NCBI GenBank assembly: GCA_914767715.1
Contig: OU612071.1
Span: 5,020,001-5,084,000, forward strand
DNA from: Membranipora membranacea
Lineage: Eukaryota; Bryozoa; Gymnolaemata; Cheilostomatida; Membraniporidae
Direction: 5' to 3'
Length of the DNA: 64,000 nt
Shown piece after piece: positions 46,901-60,800 of this stretch. The notes under the pieces were generated by a model. That model saw only the letters and a list, made by a program, of their open reading frames with translations. It ran no database searches and had not been told where the DNA came from. The translations under genes and the position numbers were made by a program. The stretch's first letter is position 1, and each line of letters begins with the position of its first letter.

Positions 46901-49900
46901 TCTTAGTTTTCAGGAAGCTCACTCTTGTATCAAAAAATAAAATATTGAAAAATTCAAAGTCTAGTTAGATAACTACCAAACTCAAATAAATTCAAGGCCA
47001 AATTTAGGTCGTGCAAGTTCCTTAACATGGGCATCTTGCCATTATTTGAAGGGAACTTATGGCAATTTGAAAATTCAAAATAATTTAACATGGGGCACGT
47101 TGGAATTTTTTCGGCATAGACTAAATGTTTTAGCTGGTTTTGTCCCACCTCATATCGCTTTTATCCTACTTCAAATGGGAGGGTAACTCGCGCTTTATCA
47201 TATCTTGAAATGGCTTTGATCTGCGACTTTTCATTCTCTCTCAGTCTTAGTTTTCAGGAAGCTCACTCTTGCATCAAAAAATCAAATATTGAAAAATTCA
47301 AAGTCTGACAGATTACTTCCAAACTCAAATAATTTCAAGGTCCAATTTACATCGTGCAAAGTCCTAAATATCGGCATCCTGCCATTATTTGAATGGAACT
47401 TATGGCAATTTGAAAATTCAAAATAATTTAACATGGGGCACGTTGGAATTTTTTTGACTCAGACTAAATGTTTTAGTTGCTTTTGACCCACCTCATTTCG
47501 CTTTTATCCTACCTAATATGGAAGGGTAACTGGCGCTTTATGATATCTTAAAATGGCTTTGAAATGCGACTTTTCATTCTCTGTCAGTCTTAGTTTTCAG
47601 GAAGCTCACTCTTGCATCAAAAAATAAAATATTGAAAAATTAGAAGTCTGACAAATTACTTCCAAACTCAAATATATTCAAGGTCCAATTCACATCGTGC
47701 AAAGTCCTAAATATTGGCATCCTGCCATTATTTGAAGGGAACCTATGGCAATTTGAAAATTCAAAATAATTTAACATGGGGCACGTTGGAATTTTTTCGG
47801 CACAGACTAAATGTTTTAGTTGGTTTTGTCCCACCTCATTTCGCTTTTATCCTACTTCAAATGGAAGGGCAACTCGCGCTTTATCAAATCTTAAAATGGC
47901 TTTGATCTGCGGCTTTTCATTCTCTGTCAGTCTTAGTTTTCAGGAAGCTCACTCTTGTATCATAAAATAAAATATTGAAAAATTCAAAGTCTAGTTAGAT
48001 AACTACCAATTTCAAATAAATTCAAGGCCAAATTTAGGTTGTGCAAATTCCTTAACATGGGCATCTTGCCATTATTTGAAGGGAACTTATGGTAATTTGA
48101 AAATTCAAAATAATTTAACATGAGGCACGTTGGAATTTTTTCGGCACAGACTAAATGTTTTAGCTGGTTTTGTCCCACCTCATATCGCTTTTATCCTACT
48201 TCAAATGGGAGGGTAACTCGCGCTTTATCATATCTTAAAATGGCTTTGATCTGCGACTTTCAATTCTCTGTCAGTCTTAGTTTTCAGGAAGCTCACTCTT
48301 GCATCAAAAAATAAAATATCGAAAAATTCAAAGTCTGTTAGATAACTTCCAAACTCAAATCAATTCAAGGCCAAATTTACGTCGTGCAAATTCCTTAACA
48401 TGGGCATCTTGCCAATATTTGAAGGGAACTTATGGCAATTTGAAAATTTAAAATAATTTAACATGGGGCACGTTGGAATTTTTTCAACTCAGACTAAATG
48501 TTTTAGTTGCTTTTGACCCACCTCATTTCGCTTTTATCCTACCTAATATGGAAGGGTAACTCGCGCTTTATCAAATCTTAAAATGGCTTTGATCTGCGAC
48601 TTTTCATTCTCTGTCAGTCTTAGTTTTCAGGAAGCTCACTCTTGCATCAAAAAATAAAATATTGAAAAATTCAAAGTCTGACAGATTACTTCCAAACTCA
48701 AATATATTCAAGGTCCAATTCACATCGTGCAAAGTCCTAAATATTGGCATCCTGCCATTATTTGAAGGGAACCTATGGCAATTTGAAAATTCAAAATAAT
48801 TTAACATGGGGCACGTTGGAATTTTTTCGGCACAGACTAAATGTTTTAGTTGCTTTTGACCCACCTCATTTCGCTTTTATCCTACCTAATATGGAAGGGT
48901 AACTCGCGCTTTATCAAATCTTAAAATGGCTTTGATCTGCGACTTTTCATTCTCTGTCAGTCTTAGTATTCAGGAAGCTCACTCTTGCATCAAAAAATAA
49001 AATATTGAAAAATTCAAAGTCTGACAGATTACTTCCAAACTCAAATAATTTCAAGGTCCAATTTACATCATGCAAAATCCTAAATATTGGGATCCTGCCA
49101 TTATTTGAAGGGAAATTATGGCAATTTGAAAATTCAAAATAATTTAACATGAGGCACGTTGGAATTTTTTCGGCACAGACTAAATGTTTTAGCTGGTTTT
49201 GTCCCACCTCATATCGCTTTTATCCTACTTCAAATGGGAGGGTAACTCGCGCTTTATCATATCTTAAAATGGCTTTGATCTGCGACTTTCAATTCTCTGT
49301 CAGTCTTAGTTTTCAGGAAGCTCACTCTTGCATCAAAAAATAAAATATCGAAAAATTCAAAGTCTGTTAGATAACTTCCAAACTCAAATCAATTCAAGGC
49401 CAAATTTACGTCGTGCAAATTCCTTAACATGGGCATCTTGCCAATATTTGAAGGGAACTTATGGCAATTTGAAATTTCAAAATATTTATACATGGGGCAC
49501 GTTGGAATTTTTTCGGCACAGACTAAGTGTTTTAGTTGGTTTTGTCCCACCTCATTTCGCTTTTATCCTACTTCAAATGGAAGGGCAACTCGCGCTTTAT
49601 CAAATCTTAAAATGGCTTTGATCTGCGGCTTTTCATTCTCTGTCAGTCTTAGTTTTCAGGAAGCTCACTCTTGTATCAAAAAATAAAATATTGGAAAATT
49701 CAAAGTCTAGTTAGATAACTACCGAACTCAAATAAATTCAAGGCCAAATTTAGGTCGTGCAAATTCCTTAACATGGGCATCTTGCCATTATTTGAAGGGA
49801 ACTTATGGCAATTTGAAAATTCAAAATAATTTAACATGGGGCACGTTGGAATTTTTTCGGCATAGACTAAATGTTTTAGCTGGTTTTGTCCCACCTCATA

Positions 49901-52900
49901 TCGCTTTTATCCTACTTCAAATGGGAGGGTAACTCGCGCTTTATCATATCTTGAAATGGCTTTGATCTGCGACTTTTCATTCTCTCTCAGTCTTAGTTTT
50001 CAGGAAGCTCACTCTTGCATCAAAAAATAAAATGTTGAAAAATTCAAAGTCTGACAGATTACTTCCAAACTCAAATAATTTCAAGGTCCAATTTACATCG
50101 TGCAAAGTCCTAAATATCGGCATCCTGCCATTATTTGAATGGAACTTATGGCAATTTGAAAATTCAAAATAATTTAACATGGGGCACGTTGGAATTTTTT
50201 TGACTCAGACTAAATGTTTTAGTTGCTTTTGACCCACCTCATTTCGCTTTTATCCTACCTAATATGGAAGGGTAACTCGCGCTTTATGATATCTTAAAAT
50301 GGCTTTGAAATGCGACTTTTCATTCTCTGTCAGTCTTAGTTTTCAGGAAGCTCACTCTTTCATCAAAAAATAAAATATTGAAAAATTAGAAGTCTGACAA
50401 ATTACTTCCAAACTCAAATATATTCAAGGTCCAATTCACATCGTGCAAAGTCCTAAATATTGGCATCCTGCCATTATTTGAAGGGAACCTATGGCAATTT
50501 GAAAATTCAAAATAATTTAACATGGGGCACGTTGGAATTTTTTCGGCACAGACTAAATGCTTTAGTTGGTTTTGTCCCACCTCATTTCGCTTTTATCCTA
50601 CTTCAAATGGAAGGGCAACTCGCGCTTTATCAAATCTTAAAATGGCTTTGATCTGCGGCTTTTCATTCTCTGTCAGTCTTAGTTTTCAGGAAGTTCACTC
50701 TTGTATCAAAAAATAAAATATTGAAAAATTCAAAGTCTAGTTAGATACCTACCAAACTCAAATCAATTCAAGGCCAAATTTACGTCGTGCAAATTCCTTA
50801 ACATGGGCATCTTGCCATTATTTGAAGGGAACTTATGGCAATTTGAAAATTTAAAATAATTTAACATGGGGCACGTTGGAATTTTTTCAACTCAGACTAA
50901 ATGTTTTAGTTGCTTTTGACCCACCTCATTTCGCTTTTATCCTACCTAATATGGAAGGGTAACTCGCGCTTTATCAAATCTTAAAATGGCTTTGATCTGC
51001 GACTTTTCATTCTCTGTCAGTCTTAGTTTTCAGGAAGCTCACTCTTGCATCAAAAAATAAAATACTGAAACATTCAAAGTCTGTTAGATTACGTCCAAAC
51101 TCAAATAATTTCAAGGTCCAATTTACATTGTGCAAAGTCCTAAATATTGGCATCCTGCCATTATTTGAAGGGAACTTATGGCAATTTGAAAATTTAAAAT
51201 AATTTAACATGGGCTACGTTGGAATTTTTTCGGCACAGACTAAATGTTTTAGTTGGTTTTATCCCACCTCATTTTGCTTTTATCCTACTTCAAATGGAAA
51301 GGTAACTCGCGCTCTATTAAATCTTAAAATGGCTTTGATCTGCGACTTTTCATTCTCTGTCAGTCTTAGTTTTCATGAAGCTCACTCTTGCATCAAAAAA
51401 TAAAATATTGAAAAATTCAAAGTCTGACAGATTACCTCCAAACTCAAATAATTTCAAGGTCCAATTTACATCATGCAAAATCCTAAATATTGGGATCCTG
51501 CCATTATTTGAAGGGAAATTATGGCAATTTGAAAATTCAAAATAATTAAACATGGGGCACGTGGGAATTTTTTCGGCACAGACTAAGTGTTTTAGTTGGT
51601 TTTGTCCCACCTCATTTCGCTTTTATCCTACTTCTAATGGAAGGGTAACTCGCGCTTTATCATATCTCAAAATGGCTTTGATCTGCGACTTTTCATTCTC
51701 TGTCAGTCTTAGTTTTCATGAAGCTCACTCTTGCATCAAAAAATAAATTACTGAAACATTCAAAGTCTGCTAGATTACGTCCAAACTCAAATAATTTCAA
51801 GGCCCAATTTACATTGTGCAAAATCCTAAATATTGGCATCCTGCCATTATTTGAAGGGAACTTATGGCAATTTGAAATTTCAAAATAATTTAACATGGGC
51901 TACGTTGGAATTTTTTCGGCACAGACTAAATGTTTTAGTTGGTTTTGTCCCACCTCATTTCGCTTTTATCCTACTTCAAATGGAAAGGTAACTCGCGCTC
52001 TATCATATCTTAAAATGGCTTTGAAATGCGACTTTTCATCCTCTGTCAGTCTTAGTTTTCGGGAAGCTCACTCTTGCATCAAAAAATAAAATATTGAAAA
52101 ATTCAAAGTCTGACAGATTACTTCCAAACTCAAAGAAATTCAAGGTCCAGTTCACATCATGCAAAGTCCTAAATATTGGCATCCTGCCATTATTTGAAGG
52201 GAACTTATGGCAATTTGAAAATTTAAAATAATTTAACATGGGGCAAGTTGGAATTTTTTCGACTCAGACTAAATGTTTTAGTTGCTTTTGACCCACCTCA
52301 CTTCGCTTTTATCCTACTTCAAATGGGAGGGTAACTCGCACTTTATCATATCTCAAAATGGCTTTGATCTGCGACTTTTCATTCTCTGTCATTCTTAGTT
52401 TTCAGGAAGCTCACTCTTGCATCAAAAAATAAAATACTGAAACATTCAAAGTCTGTTAGATTACGTCCAAACTCAAATAATTTCAAGGTCCAATTTACAT
52501 TGTGCAAAGTCCTAAATATTGGCATCCTGCCATTATTTGAAGGGAACTTATGGCAATTTGAAAATTTAAAATAATTTAACATGGGCTACGTTGGAATTTT
52601 TTCGGCACAGACTAAATGTTTTAGTTGGTTTTATCCCACCTCATTTTGCTTTTATCCTACTTCAAATGGAAAGGTAACTCGCGCTCTATTAAATCTTAAA
52701 ATGGCTTTGATCTGCGACTTTTCATTCTCTGTCAGTCTTAGTTTTCAGGAAGTTCACTCTTGCATCAAAAAATAAAATATTGAAAAATTCAAAGTCTGAC
52801 AGATTACCTCCAAACTCAAATAATTTCAAGGTCCAATTTACATCATGCAAAATCCTAAATATTGGGATCCTGCCATTATTTGAAGGGAAATTATGGCAAT

Positions 52901-55900
52901 TTGAAAATTCAAAATAATTAAACATGGGGCACGTGGGAATTTTTTCGGCACAGACTAAGTGTTTTAGTTGGTTTTGTCCCACCTCATTTCGCTTTTATCC
53001 TACTTCTAATGGAAGGGTAACTCGCGCTTTATCATATCTCAAAATGGCTTTGATCTGCGACTTTTCATTCTCTGTCAGTCTTAGTTTTCATGAAGCTCAC
53101 TCTTGCATCAAAAAATAAATTACTGAAACATTCAAAGTCTGCTAGATTACGTCCAAACTTAAATAATTTCAAGGCCCAATTTACATTGTGCAAAATCCTA
53201 AATATTGGCATCCTGCCATTATTTGAAGGGAACTTATGGCAATTTGAAATTTCAAAATAATTTAACATGGGCTACGTTGGAATTTTTTCGGCACAGACTA
53301 AATGTTTTAGTTGGTTTTGTCCCACCTCATTTCGCTTTTATCCTACTTCAAATGGAAAGGTAACTCGCGCTCTATCATATCTTAAAATGGCTTTGAAATG
53401 CGACTTTTCATCCTCTGTCAGTCTTAGTTTTCGGGAAGCTCACTCTTGCATCAAAAAATAAAATATTGAAAAATTCAAAGTCTGACAGATTACTTCCAAA
53501 CTCAAAGAAATTCAAGGTCCAGTTCACATCATGCAAAGTCCTAAATATTGGCATCCTGCCATTATTTGAAGGGAACCTATGGCGATTTGAAAATTCAAAA
53601 TAATTTAATATGGGGCGCGTTGGAATTTTGTCGGCACAGACTAAATGTTTTAGTTGGTTTTGTCCCACTTCATTTCGCTTTTATCCTACTTCAAATGGAA
53701 GGGCAACTCGTGCTTTATCATATCTTAAAATGGCTTTGATCTGCGACTATTCATTGTCTGTCAGTCTTAGTTTTCAGGAAGCTAACTGTTGCATCAAAAA
53801 TAAAAATATTGAAAAATTCAGAGTCTGACAGATTACTTCCAAACTCAAATAATTTCAAGGTCCAATTTACATCGTGCAAAGTCCTAAATATTGGCATCCT
53901 GCCATTATTTAAAGGGAACTTATGGCAATTTTAAAATTTAAAATAATTTAACATGGGGCACGTTGGAATTTTTTCGACTCAGCCTAAATGTTTTAGTTGC
54001 TTTTGACCCACCTCATTTCGCTTTTATCCTACCTAATATGGAAGGGTAACTCGCGCTTTATCAAATCTTAAAATGGCTTTGATCTGCGACTTTTCATTCT
54101 CTGTCAGTCTTAGTTTTCAGGAAGCTAACTCTTGCATCAAAAATAAAAATATTGAAAAATTCAGAGTCTGACAGATTACTTCCAAACTCAAATAAATTCA
54201 AGGTCCAATTCACATCATGCAAAGTCCTAAATATTGGCATCCTGCAATTATTTGAAGGGAACTTATGGCAATTTGAAAATTCAAAATAATTTAACATGGG
54301 GCACGTTGGAATTTTTTCGGCACAGACTAAATGTTTTAGTTGGTTTAGACCCACCTCATTTCGCTTTTATCCTACTTCAAATGGAAGGGTAACTCGCACT
54401 TTATCATATCTTAAAATGGCTTTGATCTGCGACTTTCAATTCTCTGTCAGTCTTAGTTTTCAGGAAGCTCACTCTTGCATCCAAAAATAAAATATTGAAA
54501 AATTCAAAGTCTGCTAGATTACGTCCAAACTCGCGCTTTATCATATCTTAAAATGGCTTTGATCTGCGACTTTTCATTCTCTGTCAGTCTTAGTTTTCAG
54601 GAAGCTAACTCTTGCATCAAAAATAAAAATATTGAAAATTTCAAAGTCTGACAGATTACTTCCAAACTCAAATAATTTCAAGGTCCAATTTACATCATGC
54701 AAAATCCTAAATATTGGGATCCTGCCATTATTTGAAGGGAAATTATGGCAATTTGAAAATTCGTAATAATTAAACATGGGGCACGTTGGAATTTTTTCGG
54801 CACAAACTAAGTGTTTTAGTTGGTTTTGTCCCACCTCATTTCGCTTTTATCCTACTTCTAATGGAAGGGTAACTCGCGCTTTATCATATCTTAAAATGGC
54901 TTTGATCTGCGACTTTTCATTCTCTGTCAGTCTTAGTTTTCAGGAAGCTCACTCTTGCATCAAAATATAAAATATTGAAAAATTCAAAGTCTGTTAGATA
55001 ACTTCCAAACTCAAATCAGTTCAAGGCCAAATTTACGTCGTGCAAATTCCTTAACATGGGCATCTTGCCATTATTTGAAGGGAACTTATGGCAATTTGAA
55101 ATTTCAAAATAATTTAACATTGGGCACGTTGGAATTTATTCGGCACAGACTAAATGTTTTAGTTGGTTTTGTCCCACCTCATTTCGCTTTTATCCTACTT
55201 CAAATGGAAGGGCAACTCGCGCTTTATCAAATCTTAAAATGGCTTTGATCTGCGACTTTTCATTCTCTGTCAGTCTTAGTTTTCAGGAAGTTCACTCTTG
55301 CATCAAAAAATAAAATATTGAAAAATTCAAAGTCTGACAGATTACTTCCAAACTCAAATAAATTCAAGGTCCAATTCACATCATGCAAAGTCCTAAATAT
55401 TGGCATCCTGCAATTATTTGAAGGGAACTTATGGCAATTTGAAAATTCAAAATAATTTAACATGGGGCACGTTGGAATTTTTTCGGCACAGACTAAATGT
55501 TTTAGTTGGTTTAGACCCACCTCATTTCGCTTTTATCCTACTTCAAATGGAAGGGTAACTCGCACTTTATCATATCTTAAAATGGCTTTGATCTGCGACT
55601 TTCAATTCTCTGTCAGTCTTAGTTTTCAGGAAGCTCACTCTTGCATCCAAAAATAAAATATTGAAAAATTCAAAGTCTGCTAGATTACGTCCAAACTCAA
55701 ATAAATCCAAGGTCCAATTTACATCATGCAAAATCCTAAATATTGGCATCCTGCCATTATTTGAAGGGAAATTATGGCAATTTGAAATTTCAAAATAATT
55801 TAACATGGGGCACGTTGGAATTTTTTCGGCACAGACTAAATGTTTTAGTTGGTTTTGTCCCACCTCATTTCGCTTTTATCCTACTTCAAATGGAAGGGTA

Positions 55901-56474
55901 ACTCGCACTTTATCATATCTTAAAATGGCTTTGATCTGCGACTTTCAATTCTCTGTCAGTCTTAGTTTTCAGGAAGCTCACTCTTGCATCAAAAAATAAA
56001 ATATTGAAAAATTCAAAGTCTGTTAGATAACTTCCAAACTCAAATCAATTCAAGGTCCAATTTACATCATGCAAAATCCTTGACATGGGCATCTTGCCAT
56101 CATTTGAAGGGAACTTATGGCAATTTGAAATTTCAAAATAATTTAACATGGGGCACGTTGGAATTTTTTCGGCACAGACTAAATGTTTTAGTTGGTTTTG
56201 TCCCACCTTATTTCGCTTTATCCTACTTCAAATGGAAGGGTAACTCGCACTTTATCATATCTTAAAATGGCTTTGATCTGCGACTTTCAATTCTCTGTCA
56301 GTCTTAGTTTTCAGGAAGCTCACTCTCGCATCAAAAAATAAAATATTGAAAAATTCAAAGTCTGTTAGATAACTTCCAAACTCAAATCAATTCAAGGTCC
56401 AATTTACATAATGCAAAATCCTTGACATGGGCATCTTGCCATCATTTGAAGGGAACTTATGGCAATTTGAAATT
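37919..56474 (+). repeat. 343-bp satellite array, block 3
   Basis: About 54 monomers. The first four (37919 to about 39300) are of the diverged type seen at the far left edge of the array (TTCATATGG, GGAGGCTCAC, GGGATTTTTA variants); homogenised types follow. From 41273 to 42270 lies a tandem pair of 499-bp composite units. From about 46480 onward the block belongs to the second copy of the large duplication. Confidence 0.96.
41273..42270 (+). repeat. 499-bp composite satellite unit, two tandem copies
   Basis: Each unit is two monomers with about 187 bases missing at the junction TTTCGCTTTACATCATGCAA, where CATTTCGCTTT is joined directly to the ACATCATGCAAAAT region. The two copies (steps 41273 to 41772) are nearly identical, and the pair recurs at 62374-63371. 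The deletion arose first and the composite was then amplified. Confidence 0.85.
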
Positions 56475-57834
56475 GAAGAGCCCAGCGCTAAAAGTGCTCA
56501 AGTCACACTAAAGCAATTTGCGGTAACAGCTCATTAAATATTCGAAGTAGGCGTGAAACCTATGTGGTGGTGATCCATCATTTCCTTTGTACCCAATGCA
56601 AGTATGATATGATAGCTAACATATAATATCTGTTTAAAGACATTCATGATGATAATCTCGGATTAATAGATTAATCTGATTTCGGACTTAGGTACTTTTT
56701 GGTCAGATTCGGGACTTGTGCACTTTTAGCATAAAAAAGTTCATACACATAGAATCCTTTAGAGATAAAAAATACTGTTTTAGTTTATGATAATATGAAT
56801 GTGATTATTGTATTATGTTTTAAGATGAAAGAATACCTTGCTATCAACTAGATAAGATATACTGCATAGTTTTTTTACCAGAAAAAAATTATATATTAGA
56901 CAGAAAAAATTCGTTAAAACAATAATATCAGCATGGGTCAAGGCTTGATCGGTTAACAATCCACAACAAGCAAAACTCACTACTCCACATCATTTTCATC
57001 ATGGTCTGCGTCACCACCTGGTCTTAGATTTGAATAAAACTTAGCCTCAGGTGGGAGTGTAACATGAGAGAGCAGGGCAATAACATCATCATATTTTTTT
57101 TGTTTTATGGGCAAGAAAGTGTCTGCTGCGTATGCCCGTCTGAGATTGCTCGGATTAGACAGACTTGCCATCTTCTGACCACGTTTAAGAATATTCACTT
57201 GGGCGTCACATGTAGCGGTCATGGCTACTCTACTTTTTACTGAACCTTGTTTGAAGGTAATGCCTCTAAAGGCGCTGATGCCGGTGATGGCTTTCACAAC
57301 TGGGTCGTAGGCTGATTTATAGTCCATCACCGTCACAACTGGTGTGGTGGCTGTTAGCATGCTGTCTGTAAGGGGATGCTCCACATATATGATGTTGAAT
57401 GGGTTTCCTTGATTGTGTTCCTGATGAGATTCACCAATTCTGAAGGGAGAGTGACCTTGTCCTTTTTCCTCCTTCGTTTCTCTATTCGTCCAAAGTCTCT
57501 AAAAAAAACCAAAATCTGGTGTAAAATATCTTTCTTGTGATACGCATGGTCACCCCTAGTATTCGGTAATGTAAGAGAGTGACACTTACCTATCGCAAGG
57601 CATCCTGCTGTGACCAGGAAGGGGAATATTTTATCTCTATCTCTGTTAGCTTGAACCTACGGCTATTCACTAAACCAACCAGATATGCGTAGAGGTACCT
57701 GTTGAAGAAAGAAACATTGATTAAAAACAAACTACTGACAAAAATTCAATGTAAACCATTGTACAAGGATGTAGGTTCTTACTACATTTGGGTGATGAAG
57801 CCTACTAAAACATGAAGCCATCTATCCATGATTA
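56475..57834 (-). pseudogene. Captured, broken gene fragment in the satellite (copy 2)
   Basis: Near-identical to the fragment at 36560-37918 with the same exon remnants, the same TAG at the middle-exon donor and the same junctions with the satellite. At the right junction it reads ACTGACAGATTAC where copy 1 has ACTGAGAGATTAC; the copy 2 form is the normal satellite sequence. The stop and the truncation were therefore present before the duplication. Confidence 0.6.
56980..57498 (-). pseudogene. Terminal exon of an unrecognised protein (copy 2)
   Basis: Same open frame as at 37065-37583, identical in predicted protein over the 134 residues I compared. Preservation without change fits a recent duplication and does not by itself show selection. 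Confidence 0.55.
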
Positions 57835-60800
57835 CTGACAGATTACTTCCAAACTCAAATAATTTCAAGGTCCAATTTACATCATGCAAAATCCTAAATA
57901 TTGGGATCCTGCCATTATTTGAAGGGAACTTGTGGCAATTTGAAATTTCAAAATAATTAAACATGCGGCACGTTGGGATTTTTACGGCTCTGATTAATTG
58001 TTTTATTTGCTTTTGTCCCATCTCATTTCGCTTTTATCCTACTTCATATGGAAGGGCAACTCACGCTCTATCATAACTTAAAATGGCTTGGATCTGCAAC
58101 TAATTATTCTCTGCCAGTCTCAGTTGTAAGGAGGCTCACTCTTGCATCAAAAAAAAAAATATTGAAAAATTCAAAGTATGTTAGATTACTTCCATACTTA
58201 AATCAATTCAAGGCCCAATTTACGTCAGGCAAACCACTAGAGTTGGGCATCCTGACATTATTTGAAGGGAAGTTATGGCAACTTGAAATTTCAAAATAAT
58301 TTAACATGGGGCATGTTGGGATTTTTAAGTCTCAGATTAAATGATTTATTTGCTTTTGTCCCACCTCATTTCGCTTTTATCCTACTTAATATGGAAGGGC
58401 AACTTGCGCTTTATCATATCTTAATATGGGTTTGATCTGTGACTATTCATTCTCTGTCAGTCTCACTTTTAAGGAGGCTCACTCTTGCATCAAAAAATAA
58501 AATATTGAAAAATTCAAAGTATAATAGATTACTTCCAAACTCAAATCAATTCAAGGCCCAATTGACGTCATGCAAATTCTTAGAAATGGGCATCATGCCA
58601 TTATTTAAAGGGAACTAATGGCTATTTGGAATTTCAAAATTATTTAACATTGGGCACGTTGGGATTTTTATAGCTCACATTAATTGTTTTATTTGCTTTT
58701 GTCCCTCCGCATTTCGCTTTTATCTTGCTTCATATGAAAGGGCAACTCCCGTTCTATCATATCCGAAAATGGCTTGGATCAGCGACTATTCATTTGCTGC
58801 CAATCTCAGTTGTAAGGAGGCTCACTCTTGCATCAAAAACTAAAATATTGAAAAATACAAAGTCTGTTAGATTACTTCGAAACTCAGTTCATTTCAAGGC
58901 GCAAATTATGTCATGCAAACTACTAGTTATGGGCATCCTGACATTTTTTGAAGGGAACTTATGGCAATTTGAAATTTTAAAGAATTTAACATGGGGCACA
59001 TTGGGATTTTTACGGCTCTGATTAAATGTTTTATTTGCTTTTGTCCCACCTCGTTTCGCAATTATCCTACTTCATATGGAGGGGCAACTCGTGCTCTATC
59101 ATATTTTAAAATAGCTTTGATCCGCGCCTCTTCATTCTCTGCAAGTCACAGTTGTAAGGAGGCTCACTCTTGCATCAAAAAATAAAATATTGAAAAATTC
59201 AAAGTCTGCTAGACTATTTTCAAACCCAAATCATTGCAAGGCCCAATTTACGTCAGGCAAACCACTAGATATGGGCATCCTGACATTATTTGAAGGGAAC
59301 TTATGGCAACTTGAAATTTCAAAATAATTTAACATGGGGCACATTGGAATTGTTTCGGCACAGACTAAACGTTTTAGTTGGTTTTGTCCCAACTCATTTC
59401 GCTTTTATCCTACTTCAAATGGAAGGGTAACTCGCGCTTTATCATATCTTAAAATGGCTTTGACCTGCGACTTTTCATTCTCTGTCAGTCTTAGTTTTCA
59501 GGAAGCTCACTCCTGCATCAAAAAAAGAAATATTAAAAAATTCAAAATCTGTTAGATTACTTCCAAACTCATATAAATTTAAGGCCCAATTTACGTCATG
59601 CAAATTCCTAAATATGGACATCCTGTCATTATTTGAAGGGAACTTATGGCAATTTGAAATTTCAAAATAACTTAACATGGGGCACGTTGGAATTTATTCG
59701 GCACAGACTAAATGTTTTAGTTGGTTTTGTCCCACCTCATTTCGCTTTTATCCTACTTCAAATGGAAGGGTAACTCTCGCTTTATCATATCTTAAAATGG
59801 CTTTGACCTGCGACTTTTCATTCTCTGTCAGTCTTAGTTTTCAGGAAGCTCACTCCTGCATGAAAAAATGAAATATTAAAAAATTCAAAATCTGTTAGAT
59901 TACTTCCAAACTCATATAAATTTAAGGCCCAATTTACATCATGCTAATTCCTAAATATGGACATCCTGTCATTATTTGAAGGGAACTTATGGCAATTTGA
60001 AATTTCAAAATAACTTAACATGGGTCCTGTTGGAATTTATTCGGCACGACTAAATGTTTTAGTTGGTTTTGTCCCACCTCATTGCGCTTTTATCCTACTT
60101 CAAATGGAAGGGTAACTCGCGCTTTATCATATCTTAAAATGGCATTGATCTGCGATTTTTCATTCTCTGTCAGTCTTAGTTTTCAGGAAGCTTACTCTTG
60201 CATCAAAAAATGAAATATTAAAAAATTCAAAATCTGTTAGATTACTTCCAAACTCATATAAATTTAAGGCCCAATTTACGTCATGCTAATTCCTAAATAT
60301 AGACATCCTGCCATTATTTGAAGGGAACTTATGGCAATTTGAAATTTCAAAATAATTTAACATGGGGCACGTTGGAATTTTTTCGGCTCAGACTAAATGT
60401 TTTAGTTGCTTTCGACCCAACTCCTTTCGCTTTTATCCTACCTAATATGGAAGGGTAACTCGCGCTCTATCATATCTTAAAATGGCTTTGATCTGCGACT
60501 TTTCATTCTCTGTCAGTCTTAGTTTTCAGGAAGCTGACTCCTGCATTAAAAAATGAAATATTAAAAAATTCAAAGACCGTTAGATTACTACCAAACTCAT
60601 ATAAATTTAAGGCCCAATTTATGTCATGCAAATTCCTAAATATGGACATCCTGCCATTATTTGAAGGGAAGTTAAGGCAATTTGAAATTTCAAAATATTT
60701 CAACATAAGGCACGTCGGAATATTTTCGGCCCAGATTAAATCTTTTATTCGCTTTTGATCCACCTCATTTCGCTTTACATCATGCAAAATCCTGAATATT